A stretch of DNA of 64,000 nucleotides from Methanofollis sp. W23 (GTDB lineage Archaea > Halobacteriota > Methanomicrobia > Methanomicrobiales > Methanofollaceae): assembly GCF_017875325.1 (NCBI RefSeq), contig NZ_JAGGMN010000001.1:806001-870000 (forward strand). The letters run 5' to 3'. Made by a program: the position numbers and the translations under genes. The notes under the pieces are model-generated. The model was not told the DNA's origin and made no database searches. It saw only the letters and a list, made by a program, of their open reading frames with translations. Positions 24,564-33,071 of the stretch are shown here, piece after piece. The number at the start of each line of letters is the position of its first letter. Within the stretch, counting starts at the first letter, position 1.

Positions 24564-27062
24564 CTACAGAGCCGATATGTCTATAATCTGAAATGCATCA
24601 GGATTGGAAATAGAATAAAACATCTCTGAACATCCACAGATATCGAGATGCAATTTATCATCCATTTCTTTTAAGGAGATCTTTAATCTCTCGTTTTCAT
24701 TTCCTTGCCGGACATATTCTGCAACGCTATGATTTTGATCAAATAAAATAATGTGATCAAAACCAGGGATAAAAACAATCTTCAGTTGGGTCTTATCCTT
24801 ACAAATAAATTGACTTGAATTTTCGATATATCCATGATCGTGAAACCCCCTAAAGAGTTCCTGTGGGATAATAATCGTCGATGGACTATATCCTTTATTT
24901 TCAAGCAATGACTTTTTGTCATTTATGGTATCGATAATTGTATCAATATTATTGTCTACTGATCGTGTAATTGCTTTTGAACTTAGAATTGTCTTGATTA
25001 TGCAAATCTTTTCTTGGCGTGCAATCCTTTCTCCAATGGCTTCAAAAATATGTTTGTTATGATGAATCGGATCAAATACATATTCATCGTTAATCAGATG
25101 ACGTTTAGGATATCCATTCTTTATTCTTGATGAATATTTCTGGAAATTCGAAGTGTCTCGATCCTCTCTATTGATGATTTTAATCGTTGCAATATCATTT
25201 ATAGCGATTTTGCCATAACCTTGCTTGATATATTTTTTCAGTTCTCGGCATTTTTCACAGTCATAATCTATTTGTTTCACGAGTTCTTCGGTATGTTCTG
25301 AACAATATTCCCGATTTTTTTGAATCCACGTCTTTGTCCGTTCAAGTTGCTCCTCCGCTTTGTTGTCGAATAATTGATCCCAGCAGTCTGCTTCTTCAAT
25401 CAATAAATCACAGTTCTTCAGTAAATCCTCAGAGTTTTCGACAAAAATATTACAGAATTCCAAATCGTGTTTAAGGTAGTCCCTTCCTGTAGGTTCACCA
25501 CTTGGGATCTGAGGATCTTCAGTAGTTCTTGAAAGATACCTCGTCATGCATAACAGATAGTATGTCTGCAATGCTCTTTCAGGATCTCTAAATGTATCAA
25601 AGATAAGAGTTAACTTACCCATCTTGGGAAAATACCGAACCCCTGAACCTCCATAGAAAAGGACTTTTGTGAGCCACGAAGGATCAAAAAGTACTGGGGA
25701 ATCATTTATATTAATCGTGTGTGGATTCTTAGATTCAGTGTGTTCCCACAGTTCTTTGATGTATGTTTGGGCTTTGAGATCTCCTTCTTGTTCCCGAAAT
25801 ACAAGATAGGCACCAACAATAAAGAACAGTTGATGCATTTTGAATGCGACAAAGAGTGAATTTAAATTGAATATTTCACGACTGCTATTTGCCTTTAATT
25901 CTCCTACAATGGCTGTAAGATTATCGCCAGTTTTTAGTGACGCCTTTATTTCACACTCAAGATCATTTTTGTATTCCGTATACTCATTAATCGCAGTTTG
26001 TATTGCGCTATGATCTTTGACTGACTGTTCCTTTATGAGATACTCTAACAATAGATATTTTTCTTTTATTTGGCTGTATTTCGTAGTATCAGAAGCAAAG
26101 AGGGGCAAAAATTGAAACTGCTCTAGTGCAATGTCCTGCAATATTTCTTCTTGGATCGATTTCGGGTTGCCCCATGTGTTTTCTACACTATACGTTTGAA
26201 TCTCTTTTTTAAATGATTCGAAATCATCTTCATCGATTATTTTTTTGTTTACTCTGAAAAGAAACTCTGAAGTATACGCCTTAATAAACTCCATATCAAT
26301 TTCTGGATTTTCAGTAATCTCACAATTTAGGATGTCAAATATCCCTGTCCAGAGATAATTCCTAAATTGAACACGGAGTTCGACAGCACGGTCTATGATT
26401 CTCACGAGATGTAAACAGATCTCATCCTTGACCCAGGAATATTTTTTTTCACTCAATATCCCTCGATAGATATTAAATAGTGCGATTGTAAATTTAAATG
26501 AAAAATCAGTATCGGTTCTAGAGATCCCTCTGATTGCAGTCTCTTCAATTGATTCTAATATTTCTTTCACATTTTTCTTTTTGTCCCGCCGTATGTCTGC
26601 AATACAATTATTATGCACCAACTGGATAACCTGTTCATAGTTTGTTATCTTTGTCATAAATATGTAATATCGCCAGAATATAATTGACCACAATAAAATA
26701 AGAACCAATATAAATATAAATGAGTGCCAATTTGTCATATCCTGCCACATTAAAATAAGAGATATCAGGATTGTTGCCATTGAAATCAAAAAAAGTCCTT
26801 TTGTTACTTTGTTATGGATAAACTGTTTCAGAATTTGATAACCATATTTCTCTGATCCAATTTGAACCATAACAAGGGATATAGAAAAAATGATCGCCAC
26901 AAGGGTTGCCATTACCGTGCAAGCTGTAGCAAAAGTGTTTTGCATGGCTGGATTTGAAGATGTAATATTTATCAGAAGTTGGTTGATACCCTGACCAAGT
27001 TCTTTTTGTGTATATGGATTCAAAATCCAGTTGATAATCATGTAATACTCAAACCAAATCAT
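24564..27062 (-). CDS. Large AT-rich membrane-anchored protein of unknown function
   Basis: 832 residues, markedly AT-rich with lysine, isoleucine and asparagine codons unlike every neighbour. Three predicted membrane helices lie near the N terminus (about 42-66, 88-105 and 113-133); the first pair, FATACTVMATLVAIIFSISL followed by VMVQIGSEKYG, resembles the start of DUF2254-type membrane proteins. The remaining 690 residues look cytoplasmic and mostly helical, with an FRGFHDHGYIENSSQFICKD segment near the C terminus; I recognise no catalytic motif. The ATG at 27062 has a good AGGGAGA 8 nt upstream, whereas the earlier TTG at 27110 does not. Composition and isolation point to horizontal transfer; a stress or defence role is possible but unsupported. 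Confidence 0.85.
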   Translation of the reverse strand: MIWFEYYMIINWILNPYTQKELGQGINQLLINITSSNPAMQNTFATACTVMATLVAIIFSISLVMVQIGSEKYGYQILKQFIHNKVTKGLFLISMATILISLILMWQDMTNWHSFIFILVLILLWSIIFWRYYIFMTKITNYEQVIQLVHNNCIADIRRDKKKNVKEILESIEETAIRGISRTDTDFSFKFTIALFNIYRGILSEKKYSWVKDEICLHLVRIIDRAVELRVQFRNYLWTGIFDILNCEITENPEIDMEFIKAYTSEFLFRVNKKIIDEDDFESFKKEIQTYSVENTWGNPKSIQEEILQDIALEQFQFLPLFASDTTKYSQIKEKYLLLEYLIKEQSVKDHSAIQTAINEYTEYKNDLECEIKASLKTGDNLTAIVGELKANSSREIFNLNSLFVAFKMHQLFFIVGAYLVFREQEGDLKAQTYIKELWEHTESKNPHTININDSPVLFDPSWLTKVLFYGGSGVRYFPKMGKLTLIFDTFRDPERALQTYYLLCMTRYLSRTTEDPQIPSGEPTGRDYLKHDLEFCNIFVENSEDLLKNCDLLIEEADCWDQLFDNKAEEQLERTKTWIQKNREYCSEHTEELVKQIDYDCEKCRELKKYIKQGYGKIAINDIATIKIINREDRDTSNFQKYSSRIKNGYPKRHLINDEYVFDPIHHNKHIFEAIGERIARQEKICIIKTILSSKAITRSVDNNIDTIIDTINDKKSLLENKGYSPSTIIIPQELFRGFHDHGYIENSSQFICKDKTQLKIVFIPGFDHIILFDQNHSVAEYVRQGNENERLKISLKEMDDKLHLDICGCSEMFYSISNPDAFQIIDISAL

Positions 27063-27461
27063 TATTTTTCTCCCTAGTTCCAGCAAGCACCAATAATTTA
27101 AGCCATACAATATTTTGTTCCATATTCCTAGTTTAAGTTATCATCGGCCCCCGAAGGATTATTCCAATATTATAAATATGATAATTCATGAAATTGTGCA
27201 TGTGAGATTTTCTATAGTAAAATTAGAAAACATTTGAATTATTATTGGCCTATTAAACATTAGAAAATCGATCTAATCATATGTTGTCATGTCACTGCCT
27301 CAGAGAATAATCTTAGGATCCATATGGCAAATGCACAACTGCCTCTCAATAATGATGACATTGAGAATGCAGGATCCAGGGGCATCGCCCCCGGAGCGAG
27401 TGCGAAGGAAGGCATGAGCTTCCAGAGAATTACAAAAAAAATCAGGATCTCAAAAGAGTCC
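27063..27461. other. AT-rich gene-free stretch
   Basis: 27063-27320 continues the low-GC composition of the preceding gene and probably contains its promoter. From about 27370 the composition returns to GC-rich. No gene seen. Confidence 0.55.
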
Positions 27462-29051
27462 TCACCCCCGCGCCTCCAGTTCCCGCGCCAGCCTCGAACG
27501 TTCCAGGGCCAGCCCCAGCTGGAGCCCGATGGAGGAGAGGTTCTCCAGACTGGTGCGCATATAGCACTTCTCTCTGCCGCTCCCCATATTCAGCAGCCCC
27601 ACCACCTCGCCGCCGATCTTGATCGGCATGATGAGGACGGTCCTCACCCCCTGCGCCCTGACGGCCTCGTCGAGCGCGGCATAGGCCGGGGCTTCGGGGG
27701 TGATGTAGACGACCTTCTGCTCCGCAAACGCCCGCTCGAAGAGGGCGTCGAAGACACCGGAGAGGCACATCTGCCGCAGGCTCTCGGGCATGTTCCGCTG
27801 CACCCGCGGGACCATCTCGTCGGCCTCGTCGAGGAGGTAGACACAGCCCATCTCGAACCCGAGCGCCCCCATCACCGCCTCGATGGAACGTTCCAGCATT
27901 GACGCCTCGTCCCGTGCGTCGTTGAGGATCCCGGAGAGACGGTTGAGGGCCAGGAGCGTGTTGACGTACTCGCTCCGCTCCCGGTCGAGGCGCTGCATCT
28001 TGAGGGCGCTCGCCAGTTCGTCGGCGACGATCTCCAGGCTCTCGACCAGCGTCGCGCTCGCCTCCGAACCGAGGAGCAGGAGGACGGCGCCGGTCGCCTC
28101 CTCCTCCTCGATGATCGGGACAGCAAGGGCGGATTTTACCTCGCCGCCGATGCCGGGCAGGGCGAGCGGCCCGGCGGCCGCGGTCTCCAGTTGCTCCATG
28201 CTCTCCTTTACCAGCGGAAGGACGGTGGCCATGCGATCGTCTGAAGGCTCGAAGGTGGCGTAGGCCGGATGTCCGCCGGGCGTGAAGACCGCCGCATGGA
28301 GGTACGGGACCAGTTTCTCCCTGATGCCCGTCATCGTCCCCTCAAGAAGGTGCTCCTCATCCGGTGCGGTCCCGACGCTCCTGATGATATAGAGCAGCGC
28401 CTCAAGGTCCCGCTTTGTCCGCCGCCGACTGGAAAGATCTTCTCCGATGACGGCCACGCACCCGGCCGGGCCGGCGGCGGGCGGGGGGACGAGGGTGACG
28501 GCATAGGGGCGGTAGATCCCGGCCTTCTCCCTGAGGTCGAGTTCGACGGTGGCGGCCCGGCCTGTTTTCACCGACCGAAGCGCCCCGTCCACCCTCGTCT
28601 CGTCGACAGGGCGGAGGAGGTCGCGCAGACCCCTGGTCTCGGGGAAGAGCGAGGCGAAGAGACGGTTTGCGGCCAGCACCCTGAGGTCGTCGGTGACGGT
28701 CAGGACGATCGTCTCCGGGAGGGCGAGGCGGTCGGCGAGGTCGGCCTCCTGCCGCCTGGCCTCGTAGAGGGCGAAGGCCAGGGCCGCGAGGTCGGCCTCC
28801 TCCTCGGCATGCGCCGCCGCGGGGGCCGCCTGCTCGCCCGTGCCCGACCTTTCCTTTATCTTCCAGAGTTTGCTGCGGCCGACAAAGGTGTACTCCAGGA
28901 GCCCCTTCGCGTGGAGGATGCCGAGATATTTCAGGACCGTGGCCCTGCTCTTGCCAGTCCCCCTGGAGATCTTGTCGAGCATGCACTCCTCAGGCCGGTG
29001 AGACCTGAGGTAGGAGAGGATCAGTTGCTCGGTATCTGAGTACGTCTCCAT
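27462..29051 (-). CDS. Transcriptional regulator with N-terminal HTH, PAS and two GAF-like domains
   Basis: 529 residues. Residues 1-65 are a winged-helix domain (DTEQLILSYLRSH, then ISRGTGKSRATVLKYLGILH, then EYTFVGRSKLWKI). A PAS-like domain covers about 110-215 (LTVTDDLRVLAANRLFASLF), and two GAF-type sensor modules follow, the last one with YLLDEADEMVPRVQRNMPES and LIMPIKIGGEVVGLLNMGSG. It would bind DNA and sense a small ligand or redox state. It is divergent from the DUF169/TusA-DsrE operon and the shared promoter holds two palindromes, so it likely controls that operon and itself. ATG 29051 follows a CAGGGGAT ribosome site; an in-frame GTG lies at 29096. Confidence 0.8.
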   Translation of the reverse strand: METYSDTEQLILSYLRSHRPEECMLDKISRGTGKSRATVLKYLGILHAKGLLEYTFVGRSKLWKIKERSGTGEQAAPAAAHAEEEADLAALAFALYEARRQEADLADRLALPETIVLTVTDDLRVLAANRLFASLFPETRGLRDLLRPVDETRVDGALRSVKTGRAATVELDLREKAGIYRPYAVTLVPPPAAGPAGCVAVIGEDLSSRRRTKRDLEALLYIIRSVGTAPDEEHLLEGTMTGIREKLVPYLHAAVFTPGGHPAYATFEPSDDRMATVLPLVKESMEQLETAAAGPLALPGIGGEVKSALAVPIIEEEEATGAVLLLLGSEASATLVESLEIVADELASALKMQRLDRERSEYVNTLLALNRLSGILNDARDEASMLERSIEAVMGALGFEMGCVYLLDEADEMVPRVQRNMPESLRQMCLSGVFDALFERAFAEQKVVYITPEAPAYAALDEAVRAQGVRTVLIMPIKIGGEVVGLLNMGSGREKCYMRTSLENLSSIGLQLGLALERSRLARELEARG

Positions 29052-29173
29052 GATCCCCTGTGGGTCTATACTATATCGTCTAATATCTTTCGCCACAGGG
29101 AAAAGTATATATCAAAACTATACTATACAGTATAGTTAGACCACACAGTCTAAAACCATGAGGTGAAACGACC
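29052..29173. promoter_or_regulatory. Divergent promoter with two palindromes
   Basis: ACTATACAGTATAGT (29122-29136) is a perfect 15-nt palindrome, immediately followed by TTAGAC-cacaca-GTCTAA (29136-29153). GTATATAT at 29105 is a likely TATA box for the forward operon and CTATACTATA at about 29065-29074 recurs near 29118. The forward gene has AGGTGA about 8 nt before its ATG. The palindromes are the obvious candidate binding sites for the divergently encoded regulator. Confidence 0.65.
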
Positions 29174-29851
29174 ATGTCCTACGAGACGACCGCAACCGAA
29201 CTCATCGAATTGCTGGGGCTGAAGGGCAGTCCCGTCGCCGTGAAACTTGCGAAGACCGCCGACGACGTGCCGGCAGGCTATGCAAAAATCGAGAAGAGCA
29301 GGCACTGCCAGTTTGTCCAGGACGCCAGGCTCAAAGGGGCCGCCGGGTATGCCACCGCCGAGGAGCACATGTGCAAGGGCGGCGCCGGGGTCATGGGCGT
29401 CGGCCCCCTCCCCGAACACCTGGCCAATGGGAGCACCTACCACAAACTCGGGAACTTCAAGACCGCCGAAGGGGCGCTCGAGACCGTCACCGCGATGCCG
29501 AAGAGCACTGAGGACTTCTACGCCTCGGTCTACGCCCCCCTGGAGACGGCCGCCTTCGAGCCCGATGTCGTCATCATCGTCGCCACGCCCAGGCAGGCCC
29601 TCAGGCTCACCCAGGCCTCCCTCCACACCCACGGAGGCCGTGTCTCCAGCGACTACTCCGGGATCCAGTCCATCTGTGCCGACGCCGTCGTCGCCGTCAT
29701 CCAGCGCGGCGTGCCCAACATGACCCTGGGCTGCAATGGCTCGCGGAAATACTCAGGGATCGCCGAAGACGAGGTGATCCTCGGCATCCCGCCTGCCCAC
29801 CTCGGCGGGATCGTCGAGGCTCTGAAGGTCTTCAAGGAGAAGTGGGGGTGA
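29174..29851 (+). CDS. DUF169 family protein
   Basis: 225 residues, matching the DUF169 family along its length: LGLKGSPVAVKL near the N terminus, a middle CQFVQDARLKG, the cysteine-containing EEHMCKGGAGVMG and the late ITQ/MTLGCNGSRKYSGIAEDEV block with the conserved C-N-G-S-R. The family is widespread in methanogens and anaerobes and has no proven reaction; the conserved cysteines suggest metal or sulfur chemistry. It is the first gene of a three-gene operon with a TusA-DsrE fusion and a membrane protein, which strengthens a sulfur-related reading. Confidence 0.85.
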   Translation: MSYETTATELIELLGLKGSPVAVKLAKTADDVPAGYAKIEKSRHCQFVQDARLKGAAGYATAEEHMCKGGAGVMGVGPLPEHLANGSTYHKLGNFKTAEGALETVTAMPKSTEDFYASVYAPLETAAFEPDVVIIVATPRQALRLTQASLHTHGGRVSSDYSGIQSICADAVVAVIQRGVPNMTLGCNGSRKYSGIAEDEVILGIPPAHLGGIVEALKVFKEKWG

Positions 29852-29853
29852 AG

Positions 29854-30690
29854 ATGACAAAGACCGTCAGCGCCCTCGGGATCAAGGCCCCGAACACCTC
29901 CATCCTCGCCGACAACGTCGTCAAATATCTGGACGACCCGGCGGAGACCGTCGTCTTCCTCCTCAGCCCCGGTGCCGAGGAGGGGATGGAGGCTGTGGCC
30001 AGGAAGCACGGCTACACCCTCGAGATCACATCATCAGACAAACACACGGAGGCACGCATGACCCCCACAGGCAGCACCATGGAAGAGATCGACGTCAGCG
30101 GGGACTTCTGCCCCGGCCCGGTGATCACGGTCGGCACCATCCTCGCCACCCTTCCGGTCGGGGAGAGGTTGAAGGTCACGAGCGCGAGCGCCGACTCGAT
30201 CGCCGACATCGCCGCGGCCGTCGAGTCGTCGGGCTCGAAGGTCGTGACGCAGGGCGCCGACGGCGAGAAGCACTACCTCATCGCCGAGAAGGCCGAGAAG
30301 CAGGAGGGCACTCAGGCCGTCGTGGCCCGCGACCGCGTCCTCATCGCCCAGAGCAACGGGATCGGCAACGCCGAGCGGGCCTATGCGACCTTCCTCTTTG
30401 CGAAGGCGGCGCAGAGCATGGGCAAAGAGGTGACGATCTTCCTGCTCATGGACGGCGTGAGCATGGCGCGGCAGGGGAACGCCGCGGTCGTCAAACACCC
30501 GGCCTTCGACCGCCTCGACCGGCTCATGGACGAGGTGATCAGGGGTGGAGCCACGATCTACGCCTGCGAGATGAGCGCAAAGTTCAGGGGGATCGGTGAG
30601 GCCGACCTCGTGGACGGGGTCAGACTCGCCGGGGCCGCAACCTACATCCAGCTCCTCAGCGATCCCGCGAACGCCGTCGTCAACTTCTGA
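29854..30690 (+). CDS. TusA-like and DsrE-like fusion protein (sulfur carrier)
   Basis: 278 residues. After an N-terminal segment of about 70 residues with VVFLLSPGAEEGMEAVARKH, which resembles a partial DsrE-like strand-helix unit, a TusA domain spans about 76-148 with the persulfide-site cysteine in GDFCPGPVITVG (C86). A complete DsrE/F domain spans about 158-278 (RVLIAQSNGIGNAERAY, TIFLLMDGVSMAR, ending LLSDPANAVVNF). TusA and DsrE proteins pass sulfane sulfur by persulfide relay. The ATG at 29854 is 2 nt past the DUF169 stop, with GGGGGTGA as ribosome site; a GTG at 29842 would overlap. Confidence 0.85.
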   Translation: MTKTVSALGIKAPNTSILADNVVKYLDDPAETVVFLLSPGAEEGMEAVARKHGYTLEITSSDKHTEARMTPTGSTMEEIDVSGDFCPGPVITVGTILATLPVGERLKVTSASADSIADIAAAVESSGSKVVTQGADGEKHYLIAEKAEKQEGTQAVVARDRVLIAQSNGIGNAERAYATFLFAKAAQSMGKEVTIFLLMDGVSMARQGNAAVVKHPAFDRLDRLMDEVIRGGATIYACEMSAKFRGIGEADLVDGVRLAGAATYIQLLSDPANAVVNF

Positions 30691-30701
30691 GGTGAAAGAG
30701 C

Positions 30702-31031
30702 ATGGAAATGATCTATCAGGTGCTCGCCCTTGCGGTCCTCGCAAGCAGCATGGTGACCGGGTTCATAACGTTCAGGATGCTCGGGATGAAACTTGCCCTC
30801 CACTTTGGGGCGCTGATGCTCGCCCTCGTTGCCACCCTGGCTGCCCTCGCGACCGGCATCCCGGCGCTTGCCATGGCCGCCGCCGCTCTCCAGGTGCTGG
30901 CGACGGTCACGGCCTTCACCCAGGTCTGGGCCACGTTCAGGTATTCGTTCCAGACCTCGCCGGGGTTCGCGCCGCACCTCGCCATGGTGACGATGCTCCC
31001 GGTGCTCGCGGCGGCCTCGGTGCTGCTGTGA
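30702..31031 (+). CDS. Small membrane protein in the DUF169/TusA-DsrE operon
   Basis: 109 residues with four predicted membrane helices and almost no soluble part; the loop between helices three and four, RYSFQTSPGF, is the only polar stretch. AGGTGAAAG lies 5 nt before the ATG, and the gene starts 11 nt past the sulfur-carrier gene, so they are one transcript. I do not recognise the family. By context it may be the membrane port or electron/sulfur conduit for the operon. A T-rich CTCTTTTTTG about 45 nt downstream may be the terminator. Confidence 0.7.
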   Translation: MEMIYQVLALAVLASSMVTGFITFRMLGMKLALHFGALMLALVATLAALATGIPALAMAAAALQVLATVTAFTQVWATFRYSFQTSPGFAPHLAMVTMLPVLAAASVLL

Positions 31032-31071
31032 ACTGCAAGCCCTACAAACGTCCAGCCTCGATTATCCTCTC

Positions 31072-31086
31072 AATCCTCTTTTTTGC
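31072..31086 (+). terminator. Oligo-T terminator after the sulfur operon
   Basis: CCTCTTTTTTGC about 45 nt past the stop of the membrane-protein gene and before the next promoter. Confidence 0.4.
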
Positions 31087-31107
31087 CCCTCACATCCCCA
31101 TTCACCT

Positions 31108-31149
31108 AAAGATATATGAGATGCCCGGCCCATCAGGTAAAGGGGTGAT
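31108..31149 (+). promoter_or_regulatory. TATA box and Shine-Dalgarno of the SdpI-like gene
   Basis: AAAGATATAT at 31108-31117 and AGGGGTGAT at 31141-31149. The spacing from TATA box to expected start codon (31153) equals that seen at the nitroreductase gene, and in both the codon reads ACG. Confidence 0.6.
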
Positions 31150-31152
31150 GAA

Positions 31153-31818
31153 ACGATCTCCGAACTGGTCCTCTGTGTCATACTCGTTGTTCTTGGAGCG
31201 ATCCTTTGTCTGGTCCCCTTCAGGAGAAACCGGATCATCGGCCTGAGAATTAGGCCTACGTACGAGCCCGAAGCACTCTGGAAAAGAAAGAACCGGTACT
31301 TCGGATTCTTCCTCATCATCATCGGCCTGCTCCTCCTCCTCTTCATTGCCACGCCATATTACCTGCTCTTCCTCCTCTCCGCCCTCATGATCTCCCTGGT
31401 TGCGGCCTATGTCGAGGAGAAGAGCCTGCTCGTCACCCCCCTTGCACTCTTCGCCTTCTTTCTCCTCACCGCTCTCTGTGCCTGCCCTCTCCTTCCCGGC
31501 GAGATAGCGGTCCGCTTCTCAGGGCTTGAAGCAAACGGATGGGAGGCGAAGGGTCCATACCTCCTCGCCATGATTGCGCTCTCCTCGCTCTTCCTTCTCT
31601 TCTCTGCCTTTGCCGTGCGCTCCAGACATGACGAGGACGTGCTCCCGGTCATGAACGGATCCCTGCTCTTCCTTCTCGCCCTCAATGCGATCTTCATCGC
31701 CGTCCAGATGTACGGCGAGCACCTCATCGCCCTCGGCTACCTCGCCCTGATCGTCTTCTTGGCATTTGTGGTCCGCGAATCTATCACCTGGATACGGACG
31801 GCCGGAGTAAAAGAATGA
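31153..31818 (+). CDS. SdpI-like membrane protein (DUF1648/SdpI), apparent ACG start
   Basis: About 221 residues. After an N-terminal helix (ELVLCVILVVLGAILCLV) comes NRIIGLRIRPTYEPEALWKR, the SdpI-family signature (N-R-x-x-G-x-R-x-x-x-T...W), then further helices, and LLPGEIAVRFSGLEANGWEA, which matches the DUF1648 pattern. SdpI protects Bacillus from a secreted toxin peptide; most homologues have unknown roles. A stop at 31138-31140 closes the frame, and no ATG, GTG or TTG occurs until 31387, which would remove half the protein. The Shine-Dalgarno at 31141 points to ACG 31153; a one-base loss after ATG 31148 is the alternative. The stop overlaps the next ATG by 4 nt. Confidence 0.75.
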   Translation, partial: TISELVLCVILVVLGAILCLVPFRRNRIIGLRIRPTYEPEALWKRKNRYFGFFLIIIGLLLLLFIATPYYLLFLLSALMISLVAAYVEEKSLLVTPLALFAFFLLTALCACPLLPGEIAVRFSGLEANGWEAKGPYLLAMIALSSLFLLFSAFAVRSRHDEDVLPVMNGSLLFLLALNAIFIAVQMYGEHLIALGYLALIVFLAFVVRESITWIRTAGVKE

Positions 31819-33010
31819 GAACGGTCCCCCTTCTTCTTGCCCTCCTCCTCGTTCTGGTCGTCGCTCTCTTACCATGCTGCGTGGAGGAGGGGGCCATGGT
31901 CCAGATTGAGTATGTCCCCCAGAGCGACCAGGCGATCGACTGCGGGATTGCGGGAATCGCGATGCTGATAAAACACGCCTGCCCCGAGGTCGGCTACGGC
32001 GAGATCGTCTCCTCTCTTGCCATGCCCTGCACATGTTCCTACATCCCTGGAAGCCTTGCCTCGCAGGCCACCTGGCTCTGGGACGAGGACTATGCATTCC
32101 AGGCGTCGCTTTATGGGCTGGAGTATGTGCCGTCCCCTCACCAGGGCAACGCGACCGACGAACACTATGAGGAATACCTCCAGGAGATCAAAAATTCCCT
32201 TGACCGAGGGGTGCCGGTGATGGTCGGGGGCTGGGACCTCTATTATGACGAGTTCTACCTGGACCGACTGGAAGGATGGGGAATGGGGCCTGGCCAGGCC
32301 GGGCACAACATCGTCGTCGTGGGCTATGACGGCGAGGGCATCCACTACCTGGATCCCGGCGCCGTCGCCAACCAGCGAGACGAGGTCGGGAATGTCACCT
32401 ATTTCCAGCGCTATGACGACTTCAGGCTGGCGGTCACCTCCCTCCCCGGCCCGGGGACGCTCCATTACTGTATCTATGAGAAGACCGACGAACCCCTGCC
32501 CGGGGACGAACGGTCCGGGTTGATCAGAGAGAGGAACCTGGCGAAGTTCCACGGAGACCCTGAGGGGCATACGATCAGGTCTATGCAGAGGCGTACCGGC
32601 ACTCGGTCTTCGGGTCAGAGGGCCTTGAGGCGTTGCGCCAGGATCTTGAACCAGACAATCTCTCTCAGATCCTCTCCCAGAGAAAGACTCACCTGAAAGA
32701 GGGATTTCTGGCCTCATCGCTGGGGGTCGGGAGCGTGCGATATATGTGGTATACCAATGCCTGGGCGGCCGGGTGGGGGAGCGCGTATTGCGAGGGGATC
32801 GGCGACGACGAGGGGGCCGCGCTGATGGCCGACCTGAGCGCCATGTTCAGGGAGAGCGACACACTCTTTACCGGAATAATCCAGGCATATGACCGGGAAG
32901 GCTCATGGAACCCTGACGACCTGGACCAATTGCAGTTAACGGTCGACGAGATCGGTCGTCTCTATGCCGCGCTCCAGGGAGAGGACGAACCCCTCCGGTC
33001 CAGCGAGTGA
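31815..33010 (+). pseudogene. C39-like cysteine peptidase with a frameshift at a G run
   Basis: An N-terminal hydrophobic leader ending LLPCC suggests a lipoprotein or secreted protein. The peptidase C39-like domain has PQSDQAIDCGIAGIAML with C43, and AGHNIVVVGYDG (H164) followed by HYLDPG (D180), so the catalytic triad is intact. The first frame ends at 32696 with a basic, unlike tail; the real continuation (DQVYAEAYRHSVFG, then GFLASSLGVGSVRYMWYTN, to a stop at 33010) is in another frame. Inserting one G in GGGG at 32564-32567 joins the two. This is a decayed gene, a sequencing slip, or slippage. It overlaps the SdpI-like gene by 4 nt and precedes a radical SAM gene. Confidence 0.8.
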
Positions 33011-33041
33011 GGGCATACCCTGATCCAGGTCTTTTGGAAAA

Positions 33042-33047
33042 CTATAC
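33042..33047 (+). promoter_or_regulatory. TATA box for leaderless radical SAM mRNA
   Basis: CTATAC within AAAACTATACC, centred about 28 nt before the ATG at 33072, with no Shine-Dalgarno. Confidence 0.5.
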
Positions 33048-33071
33048 CTCCCTGCATGATGACCTCCACCT

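Noticed and set aside
31387-31818. Start of the SdpI-like gene at ATG 31387
   Set aside because: It would delete the N-R-x-x-G-x-R signature and two membrane helices that are encoded in frame just upstream.
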